Shown: in pieces, positions 1 to 10,890 of the stretch
Layout: every line of letters starts with the position of its first letter
Position numbering within the stretch: position 1 is the first letter of the stretch
Assembly (NCBI GenBank): GCA_037176885.1
Contig: JAWWNJ010000213.1
Coordinates: 224,411-288,410 of the forward strand
Direction of reading: 5' to 3'
DNA: 64,000 nt
Source of the DNA: Favolaschia claudopus
Lineage: Eukaryota > Basidiomycota > Agaricomycetes > Agaricales > Mycenaceae
Position numbers and translations under genes: made by a program
The notes under the pieces: generated by a model
Databases searched by the model: none
The model's input: only the letters and a program-made list of their open reading frames with translations
What the model was told of the DNA's origin: nothing

Positions 1-1045
1 CTCGGCCCCCCAGCGACAGCGCAATGAAGCATAGAAATCTTGAAGGAAGGAAAAGAAAAAATTTGATCAGAAATCCCAGCCTTGTTAGTGTTTAAAACAC
101 GCTCAAAGCTGAATATCGATGACCAGAAGCATCGGGAGACAACGCAAAGCTGTCGCACTTGAACGAAGCAAAAGTAGAAATGAAGAGACGGGAGTTGGAT
201 GGCTGTATGACGGGGTACTTAGTAGGAGCAGCTAAGTGCACGACGTATTGACATGTCCTACACCTATGTCGAGAGAACGTGCACGGGAAGACAACGATCC
301 CTCAGCACATGAAGCTAGTCGAGGAAGTAGCGCGAACGAAGACTCGGAGTAGATGCAAGTCTTATCTCACCAGAGACTCTAATTTTCAAAGCTCAGCTTT
401 TACTGCAGAGCTCACAGTTCTCTCCCTTATGCCTTTACCACTAGTTTTATCTTGGTTTCAATTTGATACAGTTCATCTCTGGAGTGTTACCAATACTTAC
501 ACCTAAGAAAGGATCAATAAACTGATGATAAGGAGACAATTATTTTGATCTTCCTGCCAGAGAGACACCGTCGGGAAATTCTACAATGCCCAATCTTGAA
601 GAAGCTTCGAGATATTGTGCTGTTCAAGTCTTGGATTTTGAATATTACTGGGGACTTTTCAGGATGAGTTTGGGTTGAGTGAGAGTGCATCAAATACAAT
701 CTCAGCATTGACCACTCGAAGGCAACGCTAGCAATATTGACGCAAAGAATCTCCGAAGAGACAAAAGTTAGGCAGAAAATGATGCAATCATCACGTGATG
801 GCGTCCTGCCGTCATTGGCTGATGCGGGCAACACACTCCTCGGGCCGTTGAATAAACCTTTTATGGGCTGCCGCTATTCGTTCCCAGCACGAGACGGACG
901 GCAATTTCCGCAAAATTTATTCGAAAATGGCAATTTCTCACCATTATCGAGTGCGGAGGAGTGGAGGTAAAATTTAATCCTGAGCCCCATCCCACCTCGT
1001 TTTCACGAGGTTACCAAGGCTAACCATCATAGAGTAATCTACCTG

Positions 1046-1087
1046 CGTGACCCCGGAACTGGGGGGCGTGACCCCGGAACTGGGGGG
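1046..1087. repeat. 21-bp tandem repeat, two copies
   Basis: Two head-to-tail copies of a 21-bp unit (CGTGACCCCGGAACTGGGGG plus one G). Each unit carries the near-palindrome CCCCGGAACTGGGG. Function unknown. Confidence 0.85.
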
Positions 1088-1331
1088 AGAGTGAGTTGGG
1101 AGTTCTCTCTTTTTCTCTCTTTCCTCTTTCCTTTTTGGGATTTTATTATTTTCAGCCCCTGTGGCCCACAAATCTTTTTGCCCTGAATGGTGGCGCTAGG
1201 GAGCGCCCTCGGAGCAGGTGGTGGTACCGGATCAAGAGGCATCACTGCTCCATGGCCTTGACAGGAGCAATTGCTATGGCTCCTGCGGGCTCCTGCACCA
1301 TTTATTTCTCGACCTTATCAACGTAGAGCAT

Positions 1332-1367
1332 GTTGTCACGATTGAATAACAATCTTATCGTGACAAC
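1332..1367. repeat. Perfect 11-bp-arm hairpin
   Basis: GTTGTCACGAT at 1332-1342 is exactly complementary to ATCGTGACAAC at 1357-1367, with a 14-nt loop. It lies in non-coding DNA about 180 bp before a MITE. It may be a remnant of another inverted-repeat element. Confidence 0.8.
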
Positions 1368-1542
1368 GCCGTAGATGATCGGTATTGACAAACATTGATT
1401 ATCATTGAATCATCACAGTTCGTGTGATGATGCGTCATTCTCCATATGGTTTCCTTCTTATATGTACATTGAAAAGGCTGTATGGGTGCGATGACTGTGA
1501 TTGATTGTTCACACGGTCTGTGGCAGTATCAATAGCGTAGTA

Positions 1543-1997
1543 CAGTCGCCTCTGTCATAACGCATCATTGTCAAACCCCATACTCTGCACTAACCCATAC
1601 ATTTTGGCATCCATCAAGGCTAAAATTACACACCTCTGCGATACCCCATAACCCATACTCTTTCGAGCAGAAAACCCATAACTTTTGCCCAATTTTTAGC
1701 GCTTTGAGGCCGTTTGAAGCAGCCTTTAGCCCGGGTTTGGAAGGGATGCGGCTAGATGATTGAATCAAAGTCAGTCTGACGTGCTTTGACACCAAATCTA
1801 GCCATTTCTTGGCTAGAAATGACTTTCTGTTCGGCTCGAATGTTGCCCGGCTTTGCCCGGCCGAAGACTGATGGCATCGATTGCCATTTTGGGCGATGAT
1901 TCAGCTTTCTCACGGCTGCGACAACCCATACTCTGTGAAAACCCATAGGGTGGGTGGTCCACCGACATCTAAGTATGCGTTATGACAGAGGCGACTG
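1543..1997. mobile_element. MITE with TA duplication (Tc1/mariner type)
   Basis: A 455-bp element with perfect terminal inverted repeats beginning CAGTCGCCTCTGTCATAACG and continuing for 23 bp (1543-1565 against 1975-1997). Each end is bordered by TA (1541-1542 and 1998-1999), the duplication made by Tc1/mariner-superfamily transposases. It has no transposase ORF, so it would depend on a source elsewhere. The interior carries at least six dispersed copies of an ACCCATA-like motif, mostly near the ends, which might be subterminal binding sites (inference). The identical ends suggest fairly recent movement. Confidence 0.85.
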
Positions 1998-2296
1998 TAT
2001 ATTCTCTTTGTACTTTAGTCCTTTTATTCAGTTCATTTCTCGAAGCTAATACCGCACTCGCCAATCCCTGGTCATCTTACCGTTAAAGGGGCTTTAGGGT
2101 CCGCCGACCCACTTTTAAGGCCTATAGGACGGTCGGTCACTGGACGCGAGGCTTTGATTGTGACACCCGCTATCTGGGGCATTTGCGCCTCCAACCACTC
2201 CACTTTAGTCTCTTATAAACAGACAATATAAACAAAAATTTCCTCGTGCCTGCGGTTGTTATATATTAGTCTGTCGCTTCCCACGCTGCGTTGACG

Positions 2297-2688
2297 GGAG
2301 GGTCCTCTTATTATGTAATCTCAAATTTCTCGGGTTCACTTGAACCATTTTTGACGCGTCTTTGCGCGTCTTCCGGACACCATCCTTGTAAGACTCATCA
2401 ATGGAGCATTTTGATAACTTGACGTGAGTCGAGAGCTGTCAAAATGGGTGAGTTCCAGTTTCATACGTTGGCCGGCGGCCAAAGCCGGCCAACCTCACAG
2501 TGTCTCGCATTTGGACTACCCACGGAAATCCCAAAGGGTATGACTGTCGGGGAGTGTAAAGAAATAGCTTTTAATGCATCTTACCACCAAAATCTTGGGA
2601 AAATGACCAACCATGCAGTAGAAAGCGCCAGGAAGCATCGTGAGAACAAACTGCCAAACTGAATGATTATATAATAAGGCGACCCTCC
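2297..2688. mobile_element. MITE-like element, 23-bp inverted ends
   Basis: A 392-bp stretch whose ends are inverted copies: GGAGGGTCCTCTTATTATGT and following bases at 2297-2319, and its complement with a few mismatches at 2666-2688. I could not find a clean target-site duplication, so the superfamily is open. It contains a 72-codon open frame (2444-2662) without recognisable domains, which I do not regard as a gene. Confidence 0.6.
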
Positions 2689-2699
2689 AGGACCGGCCC

Positions 2700-3600
2700 C
2701 GCGGGAACTTCTAGACTAACTCCACTTCGACTGCCGCTGCCCACACTCGACTCAATGCCCACCCCACGCCGAATGCTCCCTTCTCCCTGTCAAATGTGGC
2801 CTGCGCGGCTGCGGCGGACCTCACCGGGCAACTGACTTGTCATGCCCCATCCGCCAAGCCATTCTGCTTCGTATTGCTGCAGAACATGCAGCTGCTGGCC
2901 CTCTCTTTATAGTCCCACTGTAAGGGCAACAGCTGCCAGGGCCTGAGGCCCGAGGTACTCAAGAGTCCAACAAGCACTGGGCAGAGGGAGAATCCTTAGT
3001 GGGCTAGCTACAACAAGAGGAAGAGTGTCTACTCACCTGGGCAGAGGGAGAATCCTTAGAGAACAGAGTAAGGAGTCTCCATGCCCAGGCGTCACAGTAA
3101 AAGTGCGCGTGACGCGTGACTTCTCACGGTGCGTGGGAACTATGTAGTAGCACAGCATCTATGATGTGATATCAATGATCAGATGATCCAACAGTAGCAG
3201 GGAGCCAGGGATATGCCCAGAAGAGGGAGGATCACAATACTGGTCCAGAGATCGTAGACCGACGAAGGCCCGAAGATACCCTGTGGTCCGGGGAGCGTGG
3301 GAAACCGGAGCCGGAGTCCGGAGGGCCGGAGCTCGGGGGTACCAGAGCTCTCGGAGGGCTAGAAGTCTGACCGGAAGACCAGTAGGGAACCGGGTTGCGC
3401 TGAGCACTAGCTGTAGGAGCGCAGGGTCGACAGGAGTCTGTCGAGGAGGGGAACGGGGGGTCGGAAGGAGGAAGGTGTGACAAAGGGGGAAGTCTGGAGG
3501 GAGTAGTGTTCCCAAGAAGGCTGGAGTGATGCAAGGAATAGCGGAGCGGGTCGGGGAAGCGGGGTTCCCCTGACACCCACCGGATTATTAAAGATCTCCC
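2700..3600 (-). other. Possible retrotransposon gag leader relic
   Basis: On the minus strand, 3576 to 3159 reads as a Pro/Ser-rich open stretch in two overlapping frames, in the style of the N-terminal Gag region of fungal Ty3/gypsy elements, but no CCHC knuckle, protease or other diagnostic motif follows. A 22-bp sequence (TGGGCAGAGGGAGAATCCTT core) occurs as a direct repeat near 2978 and 3038. The resemblance is compositional only, so the label is weak. Confidence 0.2.
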
Positions 3601-4601
3601 CCCTTACTTCTCGCCATATGGGGGATCATGTACGAAACAAACCTGTTGAGATTCTTTCTGGGGGCCCAGGCCAACCAAGTCACTTTCTACTCACAGTATC
3701 GAAATTTGACTCTGACAAACAACAAAAGTCCTCGTATCATCGTATCCTCGTACATTATTTAGCGGATTGTTTTTAGTTCTACTTACTATGTGAGGCTTCA
3801 AGCGCCACAGATGTTTCTGCACGCGACTTGATTTTGATGCGCGGAATCTGGCTCTTTCTATCCCAATTTTTCTTGCCAGTGACTGCCGGTGTTCTCTGGT
3901 CTTGTGGCAACTTCTTTGCATGCTTTGACAACGTTCTCCGACTTCCAGCTGCCTGAAGACTTCTCTCAGCTCTCTCAGCATTCTCAGCAACCTCTATGTA
4001 CATCAGGATTCACTCAGTCTTTGCCTTCGAATTCAGCACTTTGGATGTCACCTATGGAAGATACCGCCCTCTCTGCACGCTCAAGGGCCTCTAGCACGAC
4101 CTCTACTCTCAAATCTACGCCTGGAAATTCCCCTGTACTCCTTCAAGTACTTGGTCAGTAACTCAAAGTTGGCGTCCCTGCTTACTTACGATCTCCCAGC
4201 ATCAATTACTGCGCCCAGCACCGAATATTCTTGCGTTAGCTTCAGGAGAAGGCCTTCTACAGGCTGGTAACCAAGCCTACATCGGCCTCTTGATGGAAAG
4301 AAACATATTTGAAGGCCAATTGGCCGAGTCTCGGTGTGTCAATTAACCTCTTTGGTTTGCGCTCTCCAGCTCATACAGTGGCCGCCATTAAAACTGCACC
4401 AAGCGGTTCTGGGGCATTCAGTGTGTCTTTTGACGCAAACAAAGTTCTGGACATGGAATACGGGTGAAATGACTTTTTTAGGCAACTTACCCCACGACCA
4501 TATATAATAATTCGATTGTAATGAATTTTTAAGGGATTTATTAACAGGGCACTTTTCAGTGCTACACCCCACCGAGAAACAGTCTTCATAGGTCAAAAGT
4601 A
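3601..4601. other. No supported gene
   Basis: Mixed-composition DNA with short open frames in every reading frame. I see no splice pattern, conserved motif or repeat that would support a gene. Confidence 0.45.
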
Positions 4602-4801
4602 CTCGCAAATACGACCTCAGTCATATGTTACTTTACCTAGATTCCTACAGTTTTGGACCCGCAATGGCTGCTTAAAGATGGTCATTTTTTGAATAAATCT
4701 GGCATTTTTCGGCCAAAATGGCCATCTTACAGCAACTATTACGGGCTCAAATCGGCAGCAAACTAAGTAAAGTCAGATATGACTGAGATCGTCTTTAGGA
4801 G
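4602..4801. mobile_element. Small MITE with TA-flanked inverted ends
   Basis: A 200-bp element. The left end (CTCGCAAATACGACCTCAGT and on through CATAT and CTTTAC) is matched in reverse complement by the right end ending GAGATCGTCTTTAGGAG. The arms are about 40 bp with several mismatches. TA borders both ends (4600-4601, 4802-4803), consistent with a Tc1/mariner-type target. No coding capacity. It appears older than the 1543-1997 element because the arms have diverged. Confidence 0.65.
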
Positions 4802-7220
4802 TACTTTCATCCTATGATGCTTATTTTCTTGTAGGGTTCACCGCTGAAAAGTACACTATAAAAAAACACATGAAAAAATTGACTGTGGCTCGATTACCAT
4901 ATATGGTAATTGGGTCGTTCGCTCAAAAATTTTCATTTCACTCAGATTTCATGTCCTGCATATTGTTTGAGCCCAGAGACGATGATGTCGCGCTGCTTGG
5001 ACCTCAAAATATTATGTATCATAGTAGGATTTCGTAGTATGAATTCTGGGGCAACCAAGTTTGTCTTGCTTCCTGCAGAACCGCAGGTAATAATTTGGCT
5101 AGAGCCTCAAAATTTGCGCAAAATTTGCGGCGCAATCCTAGAAGGTGACTCTGGTTGCTGTCTAGGGAGTGTAAGAATGAGCTAACCTAAACTCTGTGAC
5201 GGCGCCGGTGGGCATTTATTGCTTCTTTTTGTATCATGAAATCTGATGAGCCGCCGCCAGGTTTACGCAGCATCTATACCGTTTCGATACGGAGCAATAC
5301 CGGAAGTATCAAATCTCTTTTCCGGAATATTGACGCGCTATTGGCGAACCGTAGATATTAACCCTATACATTACTTACTTTCCAGGCTTTGTATAGGCTT
5401 AGATGATGATATTCACATTTTTTGGCTCGCTGTGGTACACGACGCCGACCACCATTTGATCGCTGTTGATGGCAGCGTGCGTCGTGTCGCAGATGCACAG
5501 TGCCGTTGTTGTGTCTGATTCGATGCTTTCGCATTGCCATGTGAGGACTCAATTTCAACTATTTGAATTTGCGTACTGTTAGTACGCTGGCGTTTGCTTA
5601 GATACGACTCTTGGAGTCTGAATTATCTATATTACAATCGAGGGTTGACTCTGGACAAACGTCAATCAAGTGGTTCCGGGAACACCCGAAGGCCCCACCA
5701 ACGTCATCTGTCCCCAGCCAAACAGCTCACCACAGCTCCGCTGCCGTCTCGCGTCTACCAACCTCCGCTCCACAATGCTGCAGACCAACTCCACACACCC
5801 CCGTAGCCTCGCCTATTTTTTTAACGCTTCAGTGTGATCTCTCCGCATCTCTTGGTCAACTCAGAAGACCAACAGAAGACATTAAAGAGCCCGTGAAAAT
5901 TGTCAACCTCAGCCTCTAACGCAAGCACCTTCCAGACCAGCGCTGGCACCGAGGGCGAGGAGAGCACGAGAGCGTGCCGAGGAAGCTACAAGGATGGATG
6001 TCGGTGCGTTATGGCTTTATTGACGGTCAAATCTACTTGGGATCCTCTCTCGCCGCAACCATCGCATCTCTCTGCTTTTTTAATAAGGTACACCACCATT
6101 TTATTCAAATGTCAAAATAATGTCCGAGGTCTGATGTCCTCGGAACCATGATTTGCGAGCTCCAACAGCTCTCAATTCCGGAATGTCCTCAGGAGCGTGG
6201 CCGGGACAGTCTGTGGACCGTTGGAGGACATCCTATAAGGTTGCCCGAATCTTAAGATATATACTGGAATCAGTTAAGCTCGTCTGATTCAACAAGTACT
6301 GTATTTGGAGTAGCTATATCCCCCAATAAGCTCCTTGTGACTTAGTCTTAAATGCACAATGTACCAAGGAAGTTCATGAAGTTCCTCGAGCAGCGCAACC
6401 TTTTGAATTGCTGCTGGACTCGATGTCGAGCTCGAGAAAACGATGAAGTCCCCCACATTGCATTATGACGTGGCATCATTGGCTTGACATGATGTTTGTC
6501 ACTATCTTCAGCTGCCACGTCGCTCTCTTGTCTTCTTCCCTCATCCCCCTCCACCCCTCGTCTTTCACGATACACCAGACGGCGCCGTCTCTCTCCTCAG
6601 CCCTTCAAACTTCAAGCCCCTTCAAGTTTGTGGCAGCAAAGCTGACGAACATCTCTCCCGACCTCAGACAAAAGTCGCAAGTCGCAAGTCCAGGCGCAAG
6701 ACCTCAAAAACTGCACTGCGCAAGGCTTCAAGACTGCAAGACAACTGTAGCAAGCATTCAAGGTCGCAAGCTGAAAATCCTTCAAGAGTGTAACTCATGC
6801 AAACCTATCCAAGTCCTTGATGTTGTCCCCCCCAAGCCTCTCTCATCAAGCCGTTTCTCCCCTCTCCCCACCTCTCTTTCTCTCCATCCCCCGGAAAATC
6901 ACCATTGACTTTCTCTTCCCCCTCTTCTTCGCTCCCTCCTAGAATTACTTGTGTAGCCGCTCAATGTATACTTTTGTCACCAATACCATTTTTTTATTCG
7001 TATTTTGATCAAATTTAAGAAGCAATTCAAATATTATTTATGGGAAGCGTCGTCAGCAAACTGGTGCTAATGTTCTGGAGAGCTTCAGCGCAGGATGTCC
7101 CCAGGACATCATCGCCGACGGATTGTCTGGGAATCGATGTTTCGGTCTCCAGGGAATGTTTCGGAGATGTCAGCTAACAGCATCTGTCAAAATGTCCTCC
7201 GGAGGTCCGGAACAAACGGT
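4802..7220. other. No supported gene; palindrome-rich DNA
   Basis: No open frame carries a recognisable motif. The stretch around 6110-6240 and 7090-7215 contains several short palindromic motifs built on GTCC/GGAC (for example ATGTCCCCAGGACAT near 7096), and 6590-6800 contains irregular repeats of CTTCAAG and GTCGCAAG. These may be debris of inverted-repeat elements. Confidence 0.4.

Positions 7221-7257
<37 letters not shown>
7221..7257. repeat. 37-base G homopolymer
   Basis: An uninterrupted run of 37 G residues follows CGGT and precedes ATGTATTATAC. Such runs can form G-quadruplexes and are also error-prone for sequencing, so the length may not be exact. Just downstream GCGCGGTCCACAGTCTG is present twice (7271-7287 and 7290-7306). 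No gene is involved. Confidence 0.95.
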
Positions 7258-7258
<1 letters not shown>

Positions 7259-7733
7259 TGTATTATACTCGCGCGGTCCACAGTCTGTCGCGCGGTCCAC
7301 AGTCTGAACAGCGAGTTTACGGAAGACAAACATGTAGTACTGTGCGGGTGTCTATCCTTACAGAATTCTACAAGATGCCAACCGAGCACAACATCTTTCC
7401 AGGGGGTCGATCGCGCAACGCAATCAGGGAACTGGCCGGCCGCTTGTATGGCAGGACCTCTGGTTAAAACCCGTAGGACCTAGGGGGAGTTCTCTCCCCA
7501 CCAGGTATAAATCCCCAGTGTCCACCAGTAACCCAATGCAATCGAACGTCTTCCCTTTGCCGATGCATGCACACCACCCGCTGACGCGAGCCCAAGGACT
7601 TCTGGGTGGTAGGGTGATTTTTTATTTTTATTTGAAACCACCAGAAAACAATAAAATCCAAAAATCGGCACGTTGGCGCACATATGAAGACCAAAGGGAA
7701 ACCAGGTACAAGCCGGTGGTATGATTGGTGAGT

Positions 7734-9827
7734 CTATGACGCCGATGAAGATGGAGGTGGGCTGACCAGCAGCATTGGTGTGGCGTCGTAGATTCGAAGA
7801 ATATTATAGGCCAGTTTAGCAAGGATCGGCGTAACTTCCCTTCTTGCCAGAACAGTGCGGAAAAAATCCATCGCATCGGTAAAGGCACCTTTGAACTCCG
7901 GTATGGTTGTATACAATCCTGCCAGAAACTCCTCCCGAATTTGCATGAGCTCTGGATGATCACAAATAAACAGGGCATGGGCTTCATCCTCCACGGCATC
8001 GAGACAAAATCTACATTTCCGCCATTCCCTCGGGACGATGGCTTTTTCTCGTTCCTTCCACCTGCGGCGCTCCACGGCGAGACTGTGGCTGGACAGAACA
8101 ATGCGTGTGAGGGCGAGTCGGTGTGCCGGTGTTTTGACGCGCAGATAGTGCCGAAACTCCAAGGACTTTTTGACCAGTTTCCCGGAATCCTTGTCCATTT
8201 CGAGCCTGCCAACGAAGAGATCCTTTGTTCGTGACGAATTTGCAAGTTCGTGATCAATCCAGGCTTCCATGGAATGTTTTACTTGTCTCATGGCCTCCTC
8301 CACTGTAGCAACTTCCAAGGGACCAGAAATATCCAGTTTCACCGGCACGTACAGTTTCGAAAGGATGATCCGCAAGTCGTTGATCCAGGAAATCTTACGC
8401 TGTCGCGCCAAATTAATAGACTCCTGGAGTGCGTTCCACGCCGGTCTATCTTCATCGAGCTTGAGCCAGTAGCACAAATTTTTGAGCGCCAGATATACAC
8501 GTCGATAGCGAATTGGCCAGATCCCTGTCTCTGAAAAAAGCACGGCTTTCATTGAACGTGAGCCGATACCAAGCATTCGGCGGAGGAATTTTAATTGAAC
8601 TTTCTCCAGGAGATTGAGACTCTTCTCCTCCATGTCTAGGCAAACTTCGCATCCAGCGGTGAGATATGGATCCACACGAGCCATGTACAGCGTTCGCAAA
8701 TCCCAAACAGGCATTGAACCAACAAAACGATGCAGCCCGAGAATTGTGTTGGCGACTTTCGATGCCTTCTTTGCCTTAACAATGTATTGTTCGCGCCACA
8801 TGAACTTGCATCCCGTTTCAAACCATATACCGAGATACCGTGCTTTTTGATCCTGTTGAATTTGTTTCCCAGCCATGTGGAAGATTGGATTGAACCTCTG
8901 GCGACGTCCATAGATTTGGCAAAGAGATTTTGGGATCGAAACCTCGCATCCGTTGAGATCAGCCCAGTTCTGAGAATCGTTGAGGTGAAGCTGGAAGCCT
9001 GGCGGTGAGGTGGAGGCCGTCATGACATCGTCCGCGTGCTGAACTTGATTTATCGGCACCCCATTTAATCGAATATCATCAGGATGGATACTCAAAACGA
9101 AATCCGCCATGAACAGATTCCAGAGGTGCGGTGATCCCGGATCCCCAGTTAAAATTCCCAGCAGAGATTCAAACTGTGGTCCGTATTGGCCATCCAGACG
9201 AACGATGTAGCGGATGCGGTCGTACAGACGTTTCAACCACTCGATCATCGGACCCGAAATACCAAGGTTTGCAAGTTTGAGCCAAAGTGTCGGTCGATCC
9301 GTCCCCGGAAAAGCGTTCTTAAGATCCAGATATCCAACGTAGAGAGGTTTGTCCATTGCCTCCGCCTTATCTATCAAGCATAGCAAAACAAACGCACTGT
9401 CGTTCGTTCGAAGATGCGCCTGGAATCCATTCTGTGACGGTGGGATTGCTCCAATGTCTTCAGCGCCTTCGCGGAGGCGTCGGTCGATAATCAAGGTCAA
9501 CATTTTCAACATACAACACTCCAGCGCAATCAAACGATAGCCTGTTGGGTCCGTCGGGTCCTTGTCCTTCTTCAAAATGCCGATGAGCAACGAGATCAGC
9601 CATTGTTTTGGAATTTCCTGATTTTGAAGGCAATACCGGAAGAATTCGAGGAGGTTCTCATTTGGAATTTGGAGGCAGTCCTGGTAAGAAAAACCATCAA
9701 CGCCCACCGCGGTGTCCAGTCCATGCTCGATGATGTGCTTCTTCATCAGTTCAATTTCTTCCAGGCTAATCTCACGGGTATACGATTGGCGCGGTGAGTT
9801 ATCAGCCATGTTACCTGTAGACCCCAT
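7734..9827 (-). CDS. LINE reverse transcriptase (5'-truncated ORF)
   Basis: A long open frame encoding a non-LTR retrotransposon reverse transcriptase. In order it shows the fingers/palm region, motif A as YLDLKNAF (catalytic Asp), a GDPGSPHLW motif B-like block, motif C as QHADDVM (catalytic Asp pair), then the thumb and a long C-terminal extension ending in a zinc-knuckle-like CRFC...H....C pattern (CRFCLDAVEDEAHALFICDH). The enzyme would copy element RNA into DNA at a nicked target. No apurinic endonuclease or Gag lies upstream, so the element is 5' truncated or rearranged. The frame stays open further upstream to 9932, but the first ATG that fits is at 9827. A 17-bp direct repeat, GTAGACCCCATCCACCC, occurs at 9817-9833 and 9918-9934, which suggests a rearrangement or target duplication at the 5' end. 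The catalytic motifs are intact. Confidence 0.85.
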   Translation of the reverse strand: MGSTGNMADNSPRQSYTREISLEEIELMKKHIIEHGLDTAVGVDGFSYQDCLQIPNENLLEFFRYCLQNQEIPKQWLISLLIGILKKDKDPTDPTGYRLIALECCMLKMLTLIIDRRLREGAEDIGAIPPSQNGFQAHLRTNDSAFVLLCLIDKAEAMDKPLYVGYLDLKNAFPGTDRPTLWLKLANLGISGPMIEWLKRLYDRIRYIVRLDGQYGPQFESLLGILTGDPGSPHLWNLFMADFVLSIHPDDIRLNGVPINQVQHADDVMTASTSPPGFQLHLNDSQNWADLNGCEVSIPKSLCQIYGRRQRFNPIFHMAGKQIQQDQKARYLGIWFETGCKFMWREQYIVKAKKASKVANTILGLHRFVGSMPVWDLRTLYMARVDPYLTAGCEVCLDMEEKSLNLLEKVQLKFLRRMLGIGSRSMKAVLFSETGIWPIRYRRVYLALKNLCYWLKLDEDRPAWNALQESINLARQRKISWINDLRIILSKLYVPVKLDISGPLEVATVEEAMRQVKHSMEAWIDHELANSSRTKDLFVGRLEMDKDSGKLVKKSLEFRHYLRVKTPAHRLALTRIVLSSHSLAVERRRWKEREKAIVPREWRKCRFCLDAVEDEAHALFICDHPELMQIREEFLAGLYTTIPEFKGAFTDAMDFFRTVLARREVTPILAKLAYNILRIYDATPMLLVSPPPSSSAS

Positions 9828-9934
9828 CCACCCTCGACGAACATCACGTGGCTCGGTGTGACAACTGCCTTTTTCGGAACGTCCGTAAAGAAAAATCTGT
9901 AAAATAATAAGCTTAAGGTAGACCCCATCCACCC

Positions 9935-10228
9935 GAAAAATCGGTCATTCCGAGGCTTTTCTGGATGCCGAAAACGCGTTTTCCCGGCCGAGGGATTTCT
10001 CCTTGGAGAAGGGAAAACAATGACCCACCGTGGGAATCTCGACCGTTTTGCCATCACCCTCGGAATGGAGAAGTTCCCAGGAGCGAAAAATCGGTCATTC
10101 CGAGGCTTTTCTGGATGCCGAAAACGCGTTTTCCCGGCCGAGGGATTTCTCCTTGGAGAAGGGAAAACAATGACCCACCGTGGGAATCTCGACCGTTTTG
10201 CCATCACCCTCGGAATGGAGAAGTTCCC
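9935..10228. repeat. Tandem 150-bp repeat, two copies
   Basis: Two nearly identical direct copies, 9935-10084 and 10085-10228, each starting GAAAAATCGGTCATTCCGAG and running to GGAGAAGTTCCC. A third copy lies inverted at 14574-14724. The pair sits immediately upstream of the minus-strand reverse transcriptase and next to a plus-strand LINE 5' region, so it may be a LINE promoter monomer (inference; tandem 5' monomers are known for some LINEs). Confidence 0.9.
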
Positions 10229-10236
10229 CCCGCCTT

Positions 10237-10890
10237 TACGGGGGGGTACACAGCTTGTCGGGGCTCCGCCCCAAACCCCGCCTGGATTTTTTTTGCTGGA
10301 TTCCTTGCCCGCGGCGCCGCACTGCCACTCGCTGCACTCGCCGGCGCGCGGCGCCGGGGACCGCGTGTGAGTTTCAACATCTCGACAGTCGGTTGCAGGA
10401 TGTCGACAAAACCCCGTGACTTTCTGTCAAAAGTCACGCGACTGATGGCCTGGCCCTCTTTTCAAGTACGAGCTTTAGCTCCCTGCCTTCGGCACGGAGC
10501 CACTCGCTGCGCTCGCGGCGTGCCTACGGCGGTCGCACAGCTCGTCGGGGCTGCCGCCCCAAACCCCGCAGTGCGGCAGTTGAAGGGCGTGGGTAAATCC
10601 ACGTGCTGCGCACGTGGTTTCCTGTCAAAGGCTGTGCCGTGCTCTTTTAAAGTATACAAGCTTAAGCACCCCGCCTTCGGCAGGGCCGGCTCGCTGCGCT
10701 CGCGTCCCTACCTACGGGGGGTACACAGCTTGTCGGGGCTCCGCCCCAAACCCCGCCTGGATTTTTTTTGCTGGATTCCTTGCCCGCGGCCGCACTGCCG
10801 CTCGCTGCACTCGCCGGCGCGCGGCGCCGCGGACCCCGTGATTTTCTGTCAAAAAGCACGTTACTTTCTGTCAAAAGTCACGTTACTAAC
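10237..10890 (+). mobile_element. LINE 5' region remnant (GC-rich modules)
   Basis: A GC-rich block of about 130 bp, containing TCGGGGCTCCGCCCC and TGCACTCGCCGGCGCGCGG, occurs twice as a direct repeat (10237-10367 and 10713-10840). The stretch 10341-10420 is homologous to 48568-48494 on the other strand, which is the leader and start codon of the LINE gag ORF there; here the matching start is ATG 10399-10401 with the opening MSTKPRD. The frame then runs through repeat modules rather than Gag, so this is a 5'-end relic. TTTCTGTCAAAAGTCACG recurs near 10420 and 10866. Confidence 0.7.

Larger units (their letters stand above)
1..1542. other. No supported gene; short repeats
   Basis: I see no convincing coding region here; the small open frames lack recognisable motifs or plausible exon structure. 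Two local structures are visible: a 21-bp unit containing CCCCGGAACTGGGGG repeated twice at 1046-1087, and a perfect hairpin at 1332-1367 with 11-bp arms (GTTGTCACGAT and its complement). Both are listed separately. Confidence 0.5.

Noticed and set aside
7095..7467. Poly-glycine or poly-proline protein
   Set aside because: The frames simply translate the 37-base G run; no gene context.
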